Source: Candidatus Harrysmithiimonas galli (GTDB taxonomy: Bacteria > Bacillota > Bacilli > CAJFEE01). From it: 64,000 bases of DNA. Shown in pieces: positions 51,241 to 62,496 of the stretch. The notes beneath the pieces are model-generated. The model was not told the DNA's origin, did not search any database, and worked only from the letters and a program-made list of their open reading frames with translations. Each line of letters starts with the position of its first letter. The first letter of the stretch is position 1. A program made the translations under genes and the position numbers. The DNA lies in NCBI GenBank assembly GCA_904373265.1, contig CAJFEE010000007.1:43108-107107 (forward strand), written 5' to 3'.

Positions 51241-52043
51241 ACATCCTCCACAAGCTCTGACAGACTGGCATACGAAGAACGAACCACAATCCCTTCTTTG
51301 CGAAGTGCTCTGCAAAATACATCCAAAAAAGTTGAGCCTAACGCATATTTTTCTCGCAATATCACATTTCTCAGAACCGATAGCGATGAAAAACAACCTA
51401 CACATTTTCCCTCTGCTAAAATTAATGTACGATCAGAAATTTCCAACTCAGATAAGTCATGTGTAACTGAAACGACAGTTATTTCACGCTCCGCTCTTAA
51501 ACGCTGTAATTGCAGAAAAAAATCAATTCGACTGACTGCATCCAGCATAGAGGTAGCCTCATCCAGCACAAGAATATCTGGACGCAAAGCCCAAATACCA
51601 GCCAATGCAACCCGCTGCTTTTGTCCACCAGACAACTCCTCTGGCGATCGATATTTTAAATCTGAAATTTGCAGAGCTTCCAATGATTCATCAATTCGAA
51701 GGAGCATTTCCTCTCTTGGAATTTGAAAATTTTCCATACTGAATGCCATATCATCAAAAACGGTTGTTCCAACAAACTGATGATCCGGATTTTGAAAAAC
51801 CATTCCGATTTTCTTGCGGATTTCCCACAAATTGTTTGGCTCTACCCTCAGATTATCAATAATAACTTGACCGTGATTGGGTAAAATCAAACCATTTAAC
51901 ATTCTGATTAATGTAGACTTTCCTGATCCATTTTGTCCAACAACACTTAACCATTCTCCTTTCGATACACAAAAGGATATATCTGTCAAAAGATCTTTTG
52001 ATTGACCCGGGTAACCAAAAGACACATCCACTACTTGAATCAT
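51216..52043 (-). CDS. ecfA1: ECF transporter ATPase EcfA1
   Basis: [51 protein letters not shown]. Confidence 0.93.
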   Translation of the reverse strand: MIQVVDVSFGYPGQSKDLLTDISFCVSKGEWLSVVGQNGSGKSTLIRMLNGLILPNHGQVIIDNLRVEPNNLWEIRKKIGMVFQNPDHQFVGTTVFDDMAFSMENFQIPREEMLLRIDESLEALQISDLKYRSPEELSGGQKQRVALAGIWALRPDILVLDEATSMLDAVSRIDFFLQLQRLRAEREITVVSVTHDLSELEISDRTLILAEGKCVGCFSSLSVLRNVILREKYALGSTFLDVFCRALRKEGIVVRSSYASLSELVEDVCQLFVKM

Positions 52044-52939
52044 TTATCCACCTCATTTATGGCTATTGTAGCATAGATTTAATTTATGGAGAAAAATCTT
52101 TTCTCCATAAAAAACATGACGGTCTCTAGCCCCATCATGTTCAAGAAAGATCTTTATTTGTTCATGATCTAAGTCTTTTTTTGAGAGATTCTTGCTACAT
52201 AGATTTTCATTTTCACAGACTTAAATTCCGGTTACTTCAATCATATCATAAATAAGTTATCCTTTTTGAATTGAAAAATTGTATCTCACTTTATTTTTGA
52301 ATCAAATGACTGGATTTCACTTAACCTTATATTTTATCTGCCACAAATATTCTTATTCAACCGCTGGATATGAAAACAAAATTGTAGCAGACTTCTCGCC
52401 CATTTTGACAATCATTTTCTTATGCAATGAGTAAGCCTCTTAAAATTTTTATACAATAAATTATAAGCTTGGTTTTACAAAAGCAAATAAAGCTTATTGT
52501 TTCATTTCTTTTTGGGAATTCTTTCTGTTTGCACATTTTTTTGACAGTCTCTTCTTTAAACGATGCAACCGTTTCTTTGATTGAAAAATATGTACGCCTT
52601 CTATAAAAATATGCTGATACATCCTCTGGAAAAACGATTTTATAGAGCCATATCCCCTCAACAATCATACTGCCAAACAATCATCAGCCTTCCCATCATA
52701 AAAAACCGATGAATGAAATAGATTCACTCAAAATAAATCGCAAATCTAGTTAAATTCGTAAACAATCAAGAATAGACAACAGTAAAACACCCATAGCAGT
52801 CTCACTCTTTATCTTTTGAAAAGAAATGAAGAAATTTTTATGGACTGTAATCAATTAACAACCATTTTATAGACAAAGAATTCTTTTATAGCAACCTTCC
52901 ATTTTAAGAAGCTTACGGTTAAACACAGAAACCATTGAC

Positions 52940-53740
52940 TTACCGTAAGCCTTGATCTTTCTGGAACAACAAAATTTGATTTTTCTCGTTATATAATGAC
53001 TGGTAGCCGAAATACAGCGCACCAAACACAGATACACAAACAACTGTACACATCGCAATCATAATCGCAATTTGGTAAAAAATACTTGTCATTGGTAGAG
53101 TTCCTGACAAAATTTGTCCAGTCATCATGCCAGGTAAGGAAACAATCCCCATTCCCACCATAGAATTCAAAGTCGGAAGCAGCGCAGTTTCCAAAGATTG
53201 ATTCACATGCGGCAATAAAATCTTTTTTGGGGAAACTCCAAAATTTAACAAGGCTTCAATTTTCGACCGCTGTCCCTGAAAGCTCTCTTGAAAAGTTTTG
53301 ATTCCAAGTGTCATACCTGTCATCGCATTTCCCATAATCATACCGCCAATCGGAATGACATATTGTGGGTTAAAAATGGATTCCCCAACAACAACCACAA
53401 TAAAGAAGACAAGCACAAACAGACCTGAAACAGTAAGCGAACAAGCAATCGCCCACTGAAAACGACGGTTCAACCCTTTATTTTTGGAAAGCACTCGGTG
53501 AATGGCAAATCCTGTCATTACCACAAAATACAGCACTGTAAAAATCGGATGTGGGTACTCAAAAATATACGTTAAAATCAAACCTGCCAAAACAAGCTGT
53601 ACAGTCATACGAATGCTTGCAACAAAAAGCAGCTTCGTCTGATGAATTCGGCATTTCCTCATTACAAAAAGGACAATCAGCAACAATAAATAAATCAGAG
53701 CAAACTGCCCAATTTGCAGCTCAACCACTTCCTGCATCAT
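52940..53740 (-). CDS. fetB: FetB-like ABC transporter permease (UPF0014 family)
   Basis: VIPIGGMIMGNAMTGMTLGIKTF, SLPGMMTGQILSGTLP motifs. Confidence 0.88.
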   Translation of the reverse strand: MMQEVVELQIGQFALIYLLLLIVLFVMRKCRIHQTKLLFVASIRMTVQLVLAGLILTYIFEYPHPIFTVLYFVVMTGFAIHRVLSKNKGLNRRFQWAIACSLTVSGLFVLVFFIVVVVGESIFNPQYVIPIGGMIMGNAMTGMTLGIKTFQESFQGQRSKIEALLNFGVSPKKILLPHVNQSLETALLPTLNSMVGMGIVSLPGMMTGQILSGTLPMTSIFYQIAIMIAMCTVVCVSVFGALYFGYQSLYNEKNQILLFQKDQGLR

Positions 53741-54369
53741 GACCGCCTCGCTTTCTGCAATTCAATTTTAACATCTGCAAATTTTTCCACTGTGTGCAGA
53801 TCATGTGTAATCACCAATAAAGTGATTCCCTTTTCCTTACAAACTTTCGATACATTTTCAATCAAACAAGTTGCTGTCCATTCGTCCAATGCAGCCGTTG
53901 GTTCATCCAAAAGCAATACATCTGGTAAAAAAGACAGCCCGATTGCAACAAAAACCCGTTGTCGTTCGCCACCAGATAAATTGACACAAGACGTATCCGG
54001 CGGAAAATCTATACAGCAAGCAGATAAATATTTTCGCATCTTTTCCAAACTGGGCAGAGCTTCCTCACGATATTCATAAAAAATCCGGAAATTGTCTGCA
54101 ATGCTGCCCCCAAACAAATAAACCATTTGTGAAACGAGCAAAATTTTTTTACGTAGCTCCAAAGTTGGCTGAAACTCAAGCGGTTGCCCATAATATAAAA
54201 TTTCACCAGCACTCACAGTTTCTGTAGCATTTAGCAGTTTAAACAATGTACTTTTGCCACTGCCGCTTTCTCCATAAAAAACAACCATATTTCCTTTTTG
54301 AATTTCAAAGGATGGATACTCTATATTTTGGAAGATTACATCTTTGATTTGTAAAACTGGTTCTAACAT
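53737..54369 (-). CDS. fetA: FetA-like ABC transporter ATP-binding protein
   Basis: GESGSGKST, LSGGERQRVFVAIGLSFLPDVLLLDEPTAALD; overlaps fetB. Confidence 0.87.
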   Translation of the reverse strand: MLEPVLQIKDVIFQNIEYPSFEIQKGNMVVFYGESGSGKSTLFKLLNATETVSAGEILYYGQPLEFQPTLELRKKILLVSQMVYLFGGSIADNFRIFYEYREEALPSLEKMRKYLSACCIDFPPDTSCVNLSGGERQRVFVAIGLSFLPDVLLLDEPTAALDEWTATCLIENVSKVCKEKGITLLVITHDLHTVEKFADVKIELQKARRS

Positions 54370-54895
54370 ATGCGCTCCTTTTTAGTTAGCAAAATATAAC
54401 ACAGATCTATCATAGCATATATAGACAAAGTATAGAGAATAAAATATACCATTTTCGTTCTTTTTACGTTTTGCGTATAAATCATTTCACTGCATATTAA
54501 GTAAGCATCTGAAAACCAAAAACCAAATGTTTCAGAAATTCTGTATCGAATAAACGCTAAGAAACTACTATTCATTTTTGCATCTTATAATGAAAAAACA
54601 ACGTGGGATTTTGAAACTGTACACGCAAACTGCATCGTAATGGTCTACTTGCAAAATACCTTATATTCCATCTGTATTTTCTGTAAAGAAGCATACTATA
54701 TTGTTACGGTTCGGTTGAAATAAAATTTCACATTTTTAATTTATTTAAATCTTGTACAAAAATTTTTGATTTTTGTTTGCCAAATGGTGTTTTAAGATTG
54801 GTTTTCTCATTGACATTAACAATAAAGAAATGAAAGATTTCTTCATGAAATGCAACGACATTTGACTCAGTCTTTTTATCAATCAAATGACTATA

Positions 54896-54932
54896 TAAAA
54901 AATCCTCCCGAAAAAACGAAAGGATTTTTTAT
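54896..54932. terminator. rho-independent terminator-like hairpin
   Basis: AAAATCCTCCCGAAAAAACGAAAGGATTTTTT. Confidence 0.6.
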
Positions 54933-55158
54933 ATAAAACAATTGAATGCTCAACTGATCTTAGCTAAATATAAACATTTTTTCTACATATAAAACTTATC
55001 AATCAACTTGCCTAAATAGAATATAAAGAAGCTCTTTTTAAAAAAGAAGTTTGAACAGACAATTCGCTTAAACAGACAAAACAGTTTTATCAGCCCAACT
55101 AACAGCCCTTATTCTTTGTAAACTCTAAATTGACATTCTATGGACACCAAAAACAAAT

Positions 55159-55752
55159 TCAAGATCTTCTTTTCCAAAATAAATATATGATATAAAGAAG
55201 CAAACCGATTCCCAATACTATCAATATTGGCTCAGTATATGCTGCAAACAATGCACCTGCACTTTGCCAATTTTCTCCGAGCTTTTTTCCCAAATACACA
55301 TACAATGCTGTAATCGGAAGCATCGCTAAAAATGTATACAATGTAAATTTCCAAAAACTCATTCGAGCAACTCCACACGGAACGGACACAGCCGTACGAA
55401 CCACTGGAAAAAAGCGAGCAAAAAAGGCAACACTTGCACCATATTTTTCAAAAAAACGATCGGCAGCACGGATTTGTTTTTCTTGGATTAGAAAATATTT
55501 CCCATATTTTATTACCATTGGACGACCACCATACTTTCCCAGCGCATATAAAGTAATGGGACCAATTGTACCACCAACAGAACCTGCCAATACAGTTAGT
55601 GCATAATGAAAGTCACCTTCCGCTACCCAAAACCCGGCAAGCGGGAGCACAATTTCTGCTGGAACAAATTCAAAACAGAGCGCAAACAAAATCCCAAAAT
55701 ATCCGAATCCTTTTAGTGTTTCTAGCACTGACAAAATAAATGCTTCAAACAT
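55159..55752 (-). CDS. DedA family membrane protein
   Basis: FEFVPAEIVLPLAGFW, FARFFPVVRTAVSVPCGVARMSFWKF. Confidence 0.92.
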   Translation of the reverse strand: MFEAFILSVLETLKGFGYFGILFALCFEFVPAEIVLPLAGFWVAEGDFHYALTVLAGSVGGTIGPITLYALGKYGGRPMVIKYGKYFLIQEKQIRAADRFFEKYGASVAFFARFFPVVRTAVSVPCGVARMSFWKFTLYTFLAMLPITALYVYLGKKLGENWQSAGALFAAYTEPILIVLGIGLLLYIIYLFWKRRS

Positions 55753-55896
55753 GTATACGCTCCTTTAACCTTCAATTATATATATCAACTTTTTATTATA
55801 GCAATCTCATGTAAATATCGTGTAAAAATTTTATAAATATTTTGTTAACAGTCAAGTCAAATGACTAAAATAAAAGCACCGGCTTTCTTTTTCGCT

Positions 55897-56151
55897 TTAA
55901 TATGAGAACCAATACTTTTGCATCCTCTTCAAAAATTCATTGGTAATTGGAAAACGGCTATATGAGCCTAGCACCGTATTTGCCCCACAATATGGACAAA
56001 GCGCTGTTTCTCCCTCATCTATCCATTTCGTGATCTCCTTTGGATGGAAAATGGTACGACATGAGAAACAGCCACATAATACATCCTTCTCCAATTCTGC
56101 TCGATTTCTAGTTGCATATACATGTGCTGCCTTTAATTTTTCTACTGGCAT
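55897..56151 (-). CDS. small cysteine-motif (zinc-ribbon-like) protein
   Basis: 84 aa, CGCFSCRTIF and CPYCG. Confidence 0.7.
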   Translation of the reverse strand: MPVEKLKAAHVYATRNRAELEKDVLCGCFSCRTIFHPKEITKWIDEGETALCPYCGANTVLGSYSRFPITNEFLKRMQKYWFSY

Positions 56152-56507
56152 GTTTTTCTCCTTACTATTTTCCTGTTATATATTGTATTCATATCGGTTC
56201 TCAAAGTCTAATATTTTCTCAGTTGTTATCTTTATTCTACCAAAAAAGCAAACCAATCCAATAACAATAAAGGCACAGTAATCTTTTAAACTCTCTTTTC
56301 TTGATCTACATTATATCTTGAAATAAAATACATATCATATGTTTATTTAAACTTATCCCAACCACCTAAAATGCGCCTATATTCCTGATATAAATCTTTC
56401 ATAATACAAAAGATAAAAAGTCGTTTATACTTTGGAACATAAGCGCGCTCTGATTTCAATTTTAGCTTCTAAATATTTTTGCAACCTAAGCCAAATGTTT
56501 TTCTATT

Positions 56508-58310
56508 TTATTCCACTGTTACACTTTTGGCCAGATTACGTGGTTTATCAACATCACATCCTCTTTGCAGCGCAGCATAATAGGCCAGAAGCTGTAAAGG
56601 AATGACAGATACAAGTGGAGAAAGCGGCTCATATACCTTTGGCAGAACATAAGCATCCCCATCCATCGTTAAATTCTCTGTAGCAATAACACAAACATGA
56701 GCGCCACGTGCAGCCACCTCTTTAGCATTTCCACGAATATTTAAATTCACAGATTCCTGTGTCACAAGTACGATTACTGGTGTTTTTTCCTCAATCAAAG
56801 CAATGGTTCCATGTTTTAATTCTCCACCGGCAAAGCCTTCACATTGAATATAGGAAATTTCTTTCAATTTCAATGCGCCTTCCAGACCCACATAATAATC
56901 CAAACCTCTACCGATGAAGAAACAATTTCTTGTATGCTGTAAATAATTCAAGGCAATTTTTGCTATAATTTCCTTATTATGAATCAATCCATCCATTACT
57001 GTTGCAATTTTTCCAAACTCTGAGAAAATATCAAAATCTAATGGTAAACCTTTTTGTATCGCTGTATCCACTGCAAGAAGTGCTAAAACAGCAATTTGAG
57101 CCGTATAAGCCTTTGTTGAGGCAACTGCTATTTCCGGACCCGCATGTAAAAGCAATGTACAATCTGATTCACGAGACAATGTCGAATCCGGAACATTTGT
57201 AATGGCCAACGTTGGGTAGCCTTTTTCCTTTACTTTTACTAAAACGGAACGGCTGTCTGCCGTTTCTCCACTTTGTGAAATCAAAATAAACAAAGGGTTT
57301 TGACTTAACAACGGCAGATTGTAAGAGAACTCACTTGCAATATGTACCTCAGTTGGAATTCCTGAAAATTTTTCTAAGTAGTCTTTCCCAACCAAACCAG
57401 CATGATAGCTTGTTCCGCAGGCAATCATATAAATGCGATCTGCTTTTTGCATCGCTTCCCGAATTTCACGATCTATGATCAGTTGTCCATTTTCATCCTG
57501 ATATCGCTGCACAATTTTACGCAAAACCATCGGTTGTTCATCAATTTCCTTCAACATATAATGTGGATACGTCCCTTTATCAATATCACTTGGATCCAAT
57601 TGTGTTGTAAACGGCTTTCTTTCTTGGATTTCACCGTACAAATCGGTAATAATGACACGATCCTTTTTTAAAATCACAACTTCTTGGTCTTTTAATTCCA
57701 GAAACTGATTGGTAATTTGTAGTACAGCAATGGCATCCGATGTAATCACATTAAATCCGTCACCCAAACCGACAAGCAGTGGGCTTCGATTTTTTGCTGC
57801 ATACAAAGTATCTGAATCTTGCGCATCGATTAAACCAATTGCATATGATCCATGCAGACGCTTTAAACTATGACGAAATGCTTCCTCAACATACATACCT
57901 TGCTCGACATATTTTTCAACAAGCTGTACGATAACCTCTGTATCTGTATCGGATATAAAATGAATATGATCCAGATTTGAATGTTTAATTAAATCATAGT
58001 TTTCAATAACACCATTATGCACCAAAGTAAAGCGTTTGCTGCTTGATTGATGTGGATGTGCATTTTTTTTGCTTGGTGCACCATGTGTCGCCCAACGCGT
58101 ATGCCCGATACCGATAAATGGATGAAAACTGTCTACTACAATCTGACGTAAATCAGCAATTCTTCCTTTTTCTTTTGAAATATGCAGACCCGTATGATCA
58201 ATACCAGCAATGCCCGCAGAATCATATCCACGATACTCCAGCTTTTCCAATCCATGCAGTAAAATTTCTTTACAGTCACTTTGACCGATATATCCTACAA
58301 TCCCACACAT
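56508..58310 (-). CDS. glmS: glutamine--fructose-6-phosphate aminotransferase
   Basis: [10 protein letters not shown]-terminus at 58310, SIS domains, [14 protein letters not shown]-terminus. The track start (58451) extends into the ribozyme. Confidence 0.97.
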   Translation of the reverse strand: MCGIVGYIGQSDCKEILLHGLEKLEYRGYDSAGIAGIDHTGLHISKEKGRIADLRQIVVDSFHPFIGIGHTRWATHGAPSKKNAHPHQSSSKRFTLVHNGVIENYDLIKHSNLDHIHFISDTDTEVIVQLVEKYVEQGMYVEEAFRHSLKRLHGSYAIGLIDAQDSDTLYAAKNRSPLLVGLGDGFNVITSDAIAVLQITNQFLELKDQEVVILKKDRVIITDLYGEIQERKPFTTQLDPSDIDKGTYPHYMLKEIDEQPMVLRKIVQRYQDENGQLIIDREIREAMQKADRIYMIACGTSYHAGLVGKDYLEKFSGIPTEVHIASEFSYNLPLLSQNPLFILISQSGETADSRSVLVKVKEKGYPTLAITNVPDSTLSRESDCTLLLHAGPEIAVASTKAYTAQIAVLALLAVDTAIQKGLPLDFDIFSEFGKIATVMDGLIHNKEIIAKIALNYLQHTRNCFFIGRGLDYYVGLEGALKLKEISYIQCEGFAGGELKHGTIALIEEKTPVIVLVTQESVNLNIRGNAKEVAARGAHVCVIATENLTMDGDAYVLPKVYEPLSPLVSVIPLQLLAYYAALQRGCDVDKPRNLAKSVTVE

Positions 58311-58339
58311 GCTTGTATCCTCCTGTATTCGATAGTTCT

Positions 58340-58488
58340 GTGCATCTAAAACCCTCTTTGTCCGAAAAATCACTCTTCCGTTTTGTAAAAGTTCTTTATA
58401 GCTGAGATGCGCAGCTAGGAGGCATCCGCCGAAAATTCGATCTTCCTCCACCTCGTCTGCTTTTACAAATGTAAAAGCACTGGCGCTT
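58340..58488 (-). ncRNA. glmS ribozyme/riboswitch
   Basis: Minus strand AGCGCCAGTGCTTTTACATTTGTAAAAGCAGACGAGG...GATCGAATTTTCGGCGGATGCCTCCTAGC...CTTTTACAAAACGG matches the glmS ribozyme core pattern. Confidence 0.93.
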
Positions 58489-59004
58489 TTTTATGATTAT
58501 CTAATCTTTACTCTTCATCCCTTTCCTAACGTATTTGATGTGTGACGTTTATATTATATCCTATTTGGTGCAATTCCACCAACTCTTAACCTTTCCCAGG
58601 CAAACCTCTTTCATATGGAAATCCAGAATAAAAATATTTTCTATCAAGAAAGTTCAGCTATTACTCATATTCTTCAAAATTTTCGTATTGATGAAATGTC
58701 AACAGGAAAAAAATCCAAACAAAACCAACGATTTACAGTATCGCTTGAAGAGACAAAGAAGCCATTTTTAATTTTTATCCCCGCTTCACCTTTATAAACG
58801 TAAAAATACAATCAATTTGCTTAGCTCTCTTACTGCTGCATACAAACATAATATGTGATTTTTCTACTCATCAGAACAGATGCCCTATTTGGTTTTTGGT
58901 AAATTCTTTACCGCAACAAACTTTGTCTTTTTTATCCTTTGCTGTTTGGAAACGGGGTGTGGAATCTGCGGTCTAAAAATGGATACACATGTCTTACTTA
59001 ACAA

Positions 59005-59036
59005 AAAACGATTTTCCATTTGGAAAATCGTTTTGC
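59005..59036. terminator. terminator downstream of glmM
   Basis: AAAACGATTTTCCATTTGGAAAATCGTTTT. Confidence 0.75.
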
Positions 59037-59046
59037 TTTTTTCTTC

Positions 59047-60384
59047 TTAACCAATTTCCTGAATCACCGTTACAATTTGGTCCACATACTTTTGACATAG
59101 CTGCTCTGTTGCCGCCTCTGCCATAACACGAATTAGCGGTTCAGTGCCTGACGGACGCACAAGTAAACGACCATCACCATTCATTTCTGTTTTGATTTTT
59201 TGCATAATTTCTGCAAGACGTGGATGATTCATAACAGTCTGTTTATCGGAAACCTTTACATTGACCAGTACCTGTGGGAATTTTTTCATTTCACCAGCTA
59301 AAACCGAAAGAGGCTTGCCAGACTTTCTTACAATATTGGTTAATAATAATCCAGTTAAAAGACCATCCCCCGTTGTATTATAATCCAAATTTACAATATG
59401 TCCAGATTGTTCTCCGCCTAAATTATAGCCATTCTTGCGCATTTCTTCGACAACATAACGATCACCAACGGCTGTTGTAACACTTTTTATTCCTTGGGTT
59501 TCTAATGCTTTATGAAAACCAAGATTGCTCATTACTGTTGAAACAATCATGTCTTGTTTAAGCATACCTTCCTGCTTCATATACTTACCAATGATATAAA
59601 GAAGTTGATCCCCATCTACAACCTCACCATTTTCATCAATCGCAATTAAACGATCGCCATCTCCGTCAAATGAAAGGCCAATATCTGCTCCTTTTTCCTT
59701 CACATAGGCGACCAGTGCCTCTGGGTGCGTTGAGCCGACGCCGCTATTGATATTCTCGCCATCTGGAGAATTCCCAATGGTCAATACCTCTGCCTCCAAA
59801 TCACCAAATAAATAAGGACCAATTGTTGAAGTTGCACCGTTTGCACAGTCCAATGCGATCACCAAGTCAGTAAAATCGCCATCTACAGCTTGTTTAATGT
59901 AGTTCATATATTTTTGGGCACCCTCAAAAAAATCATAGACTGTTCCTACCTTTTCACCAGTTGGTCGTGGCAAGCTATCCTCTTGCATATCCATAAAACG
60001 TTCAATCTCATCTTCTTGCGCATCTGATAATTTAAAACCATCTGCACCGAAAAATTTAATCCCATTATCGGCAAACGGATTGTGGGAAGCTGAAATCATG
60101 ATCCCCGCTTCTGCACCTAGAGCTTTTGTTAAATAAGCGACTCCAGGTGTTGTAATCACACCCAAACGTGCAACCTCAATGCCAATGGACAGAAGTCCAG
60201 CAATCAAAGCACTTTCAAGCATATAACCAGAAATCCGTGTATCCCTCCCAACAACGACCTTGGCTTTTTCTTGATTTTTGGTTAAAACATATCCTCCCAC
60301 ACGTCCAAGCTTAAACGCAAGCTCAGGTGTCAATTCCTGATTGGCTATCCCTCGAACACCATCAGTTCCGAAATATTTACCCAC
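59047..60384 (-). CDS. glmM: phosphoglucosamine mutase
   Basis: [37 protein letters not shown]. Confidence 0.97.
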   Translation of the reverse strand: MGKYFGTDGVRGIANQELTPELAFKLGRVGGYVLTKNQEKAKVVVGRDTRISGYMLESALIAGLLSIGIEVARLGVITTPGVAYLTKALGAEAGIMISASHNPFADNGIKFFGADGFKLSDAQEDEIERFMDMQEDSLPRPTGEKVGTVYDFFEGAQKYMNYIKQAVDGDFTDLVIALDCANGATSTIGPYLFGDLEAEVLTIGNSPDGENINSGVGSTHPEALVAYVKEKGADIGLSFDGDGDRLIAIDENGEVVDGDQLLYIIGKYMKQEGMLKQDMIVSTVMSNLGFHKALETQGIKSVTTAVGDRYVVEEMRKNGYNLGGEQSGHIVNLDYNTTGDGLLTGLLLTNIVRKSGKPLSVLAGEMKKFPQVLVNVKVSDKQTVMNHPRLAEIMQKIKTEMNGDGRLLVRPSGTEPLIRVMAEAATEQLCQKYVDQIVTVIQEIG

Positions 60385-60411
60385 TTTTATACCCCTTTCT
60401 GATGCCTACAT

Positions 60412-61650
60412 CTATTTTAACTCATATTCAACCTGATTGTTCGCTAATTTTAATTCAACCTGATCTAATGTTTTTATTTTCAACTCAGATTGATGTGTTC
60501 CAGTCCCCTTTCCAATAACTGAAAAATACACGACAATATCCTTTGATTCTAAGTTATTCACAACTGTCGGTGCACCAACTACAGTCACATCAACCGTCCC
60601 CTTTTGAGGCTGTAAAAATTCAATCGAGTAATCAGAGGACAAATCATCCACTTGAATTTTTATATTTTTAAATACTTTTTCTACTTTTTTCTCAACCGTT
60701 ACCAAAACCGTTAATTTTTGTGGTGAAACAGAAACAACACCTTTGGGAACCGGGATGCTTACCTCAATATTTCCGGTTTTCTTCACAGCACTTAAATCCA
60801 ACCCAACTTTTACATTCGGTTCCAAATCCTCTAAAATTTTCTGCGTCCGTCCATACATTGTTACAATCTCTGTTTCTGGATGAACAGAAACAAGAGCATA
60901 TGCATCTGCTAATGGCTTGTCTATCGTCAGCTCCAATGGAAACTCCTTATATGGATGAATCACCTCCACTTGAATTTCTACAGTTTCATATTCTAATTCA
61001 ACATCCACTTGATTGCCTTCTGCATCATAAACCAATACCTTTGCATTTGTTTTAAAACTCTCATTTACTCCATCTAAGTCAACGATACTTTTAACCAATG
61101 CAATTTTTTCCACCCTGTCCTTTGCACCAGTAATATTGATACGCTCCGGATTTACCTTTGCTGAACCAACTGAAAACCCTGCTTCCATTTGGTTTCGATT
61201 TATATAATCAACTTCAATTTCAAATTCTTTTGTAATCTTCTCCTGAATATTAACGGTAATGCTTTCAGGACTAATATTGACAGACAACTTTTCTGATATA
61301 TTTCTGTAACCTAAATTGACCGTATGTGTACCAAGCGGTAAATCACGTAAATCTGCAAAAACTGAAAATTGTTTCTGTAAACTTGCTGACTTCGTAATAT
61401 TGGTCGGACCTGTTAAATCAACCGTTACATTTGTCGGCGCACCTGTTACAACTAAATTTTCTTGATCATAGTATAGTTCCAATGGTACATTCGTGACCGT
61501 TTCTGTTCCCGATCTACTGCCAAGCAAACTTTTTTCTTCAATTTGCCCCTCCCATGTAGCCGAAATAAAAAGCATTATGGCTAGCAATAGTGCAACAACC
61601 CTTAAAAACCAATTGCTATCAACCCATTTATCCCATGTATTCCTATTCAT
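60412..61650 (-). CDS. cdaR: YbbR-domain regulator of CdaA
   Basis: Repeated YbbR-like domains; between cdaA and glmM. Confidence 0.9.
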   Translation of the reverse strand: MNRNTWDKWVDSNWFLRVVALLLAIMLFISATWEGQIEEKSLLGSRSGTETVTNVPLELYYDQENLVVTGAPTNVTVDLTGPTNITKSASLQKQFSVFADLRDLPLGTHTVNLGYRNISEKLSVNISPESITVNIQEKITKEFEIEVDYINRNQMEAGFSVGSAKVNPERINITGAKDRVEKIALVKSIVDLDGVNESFKTNAKVLVYDAEGNQVDVELEYETVEIQVEVIHPYKEFPLELTIDKPLADAYALVSVHPETEIVTMYGRTQKILEDLEPNVKVGLDLSAVKKTGNIEVSIPVPKGVVSVSPQKLTVLVTVEKKVEKVFKNIKIQVDDLSSDYSIEFLQPQKGTVDVTVVGAPTVVNNLESKDIVVYFSVIGKGTGTHQSELKIKTLDQVELKLANNQVEYELK

Positions 61651-62464
61651 CACGTTTACCCATCCAATTCCATTTAAATTGTATTTCTTGTTTAACATTT
61701 GCAAAAATTTCCATATCCAAAAGTTCTTTTAATCGTTCAATCGTAATATTACGGTTAATTTCACCGTTTCGTGTTACAGAAATTGCACCTGTTTCCTCAG
61801 AAATAACAATGGTAAAACTATCAGTTACTTCACTAATCCCAATTGCTGCACGATGTCTTGTGCCAAGCTCCTTTGAAATAAACGGATTTTCTGACAATGG
61901 TAAATAACAGGCTGCAGCAGCTACACGTTTATCCTGAATAATAACAGCACCATCATGCAGTGGTGTATTGGGAATAAAAATATTAATCAGTAACTCAGAA
62001 GAGATTTTGCTATCCAGACGGATCCCCGTTTCTATATAATCACCCATTCCTGTTTCTTTCTCAATCGAAATTAAAGCACCAATTCGCCGTTTTGCCAAAT
62101 AACTGCTTGCCGTTGCAATCTGTTGAATAAAATCACGTTTCTTTTCTTCTTCCTGATGTGAATGACGTGTAAAAATCTTTCCACGTCCCAAATGCTCCAG
62201 TGCACGTCGAATTTCTGGCTGAAAAATAATAATAATAGCTAAGAAACCCCATGTCATTACTTGATCTGTTAACCATGATAAGGTTGGCAGATCAAAAAAC
62301 AAACTGGCAAGCCGAACGACCACAACCAATGCAATTCCTTTTAACAATTGTACTGAACGCGTTCCTTTAATAATTCCTAATAATTTATACAATATAAACC
62401 AGACAACAAATATATCAATTGTAACCAATAAAACATCTAGTGGAGACCATTCCATCAAATTCAT
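61643..62464 (-). CDS. cdaA: diadenylate cyclase
   Basis: DGAVIIQ, GTRHRAAIGISE DAC motifs; N-terminal TM segments. Confidence 0.96.
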   Translation of the reverse strand: MNLMEWSPLDVLLVTIDIFVVWFILYKLLGIIKGTRSVQLLKGIALVVVVRLASLFFDLPTLSWLTDQVMTWGFLAIIIIFQPEIRRALEHLGRGKIFTRHSHQEEEKKRDFIQQIATASSYLAKRRIGALISIEKETGMGDYIETGIRLDSKISSELLINIFIPNTPLHDGAVIIQDKRVAAAACYLPLSENPFISKELGTRHRAAIGISEVTDSFTIVISEETGAISVTRNGEINRNITIERLKELLDMEIFANVKQEIQFKWNWMGKRDE

Positions 62465-62496
62465 GTGCTATCCTCCATTTTCTACAGCATTTCTCC

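Noticed and set aside
58311-58451. N-terminal extension of GlmS in the ORF track
   Set aside because: Overlaps the glmS ribozyme; true start is MCGIVGYIG at 58310.
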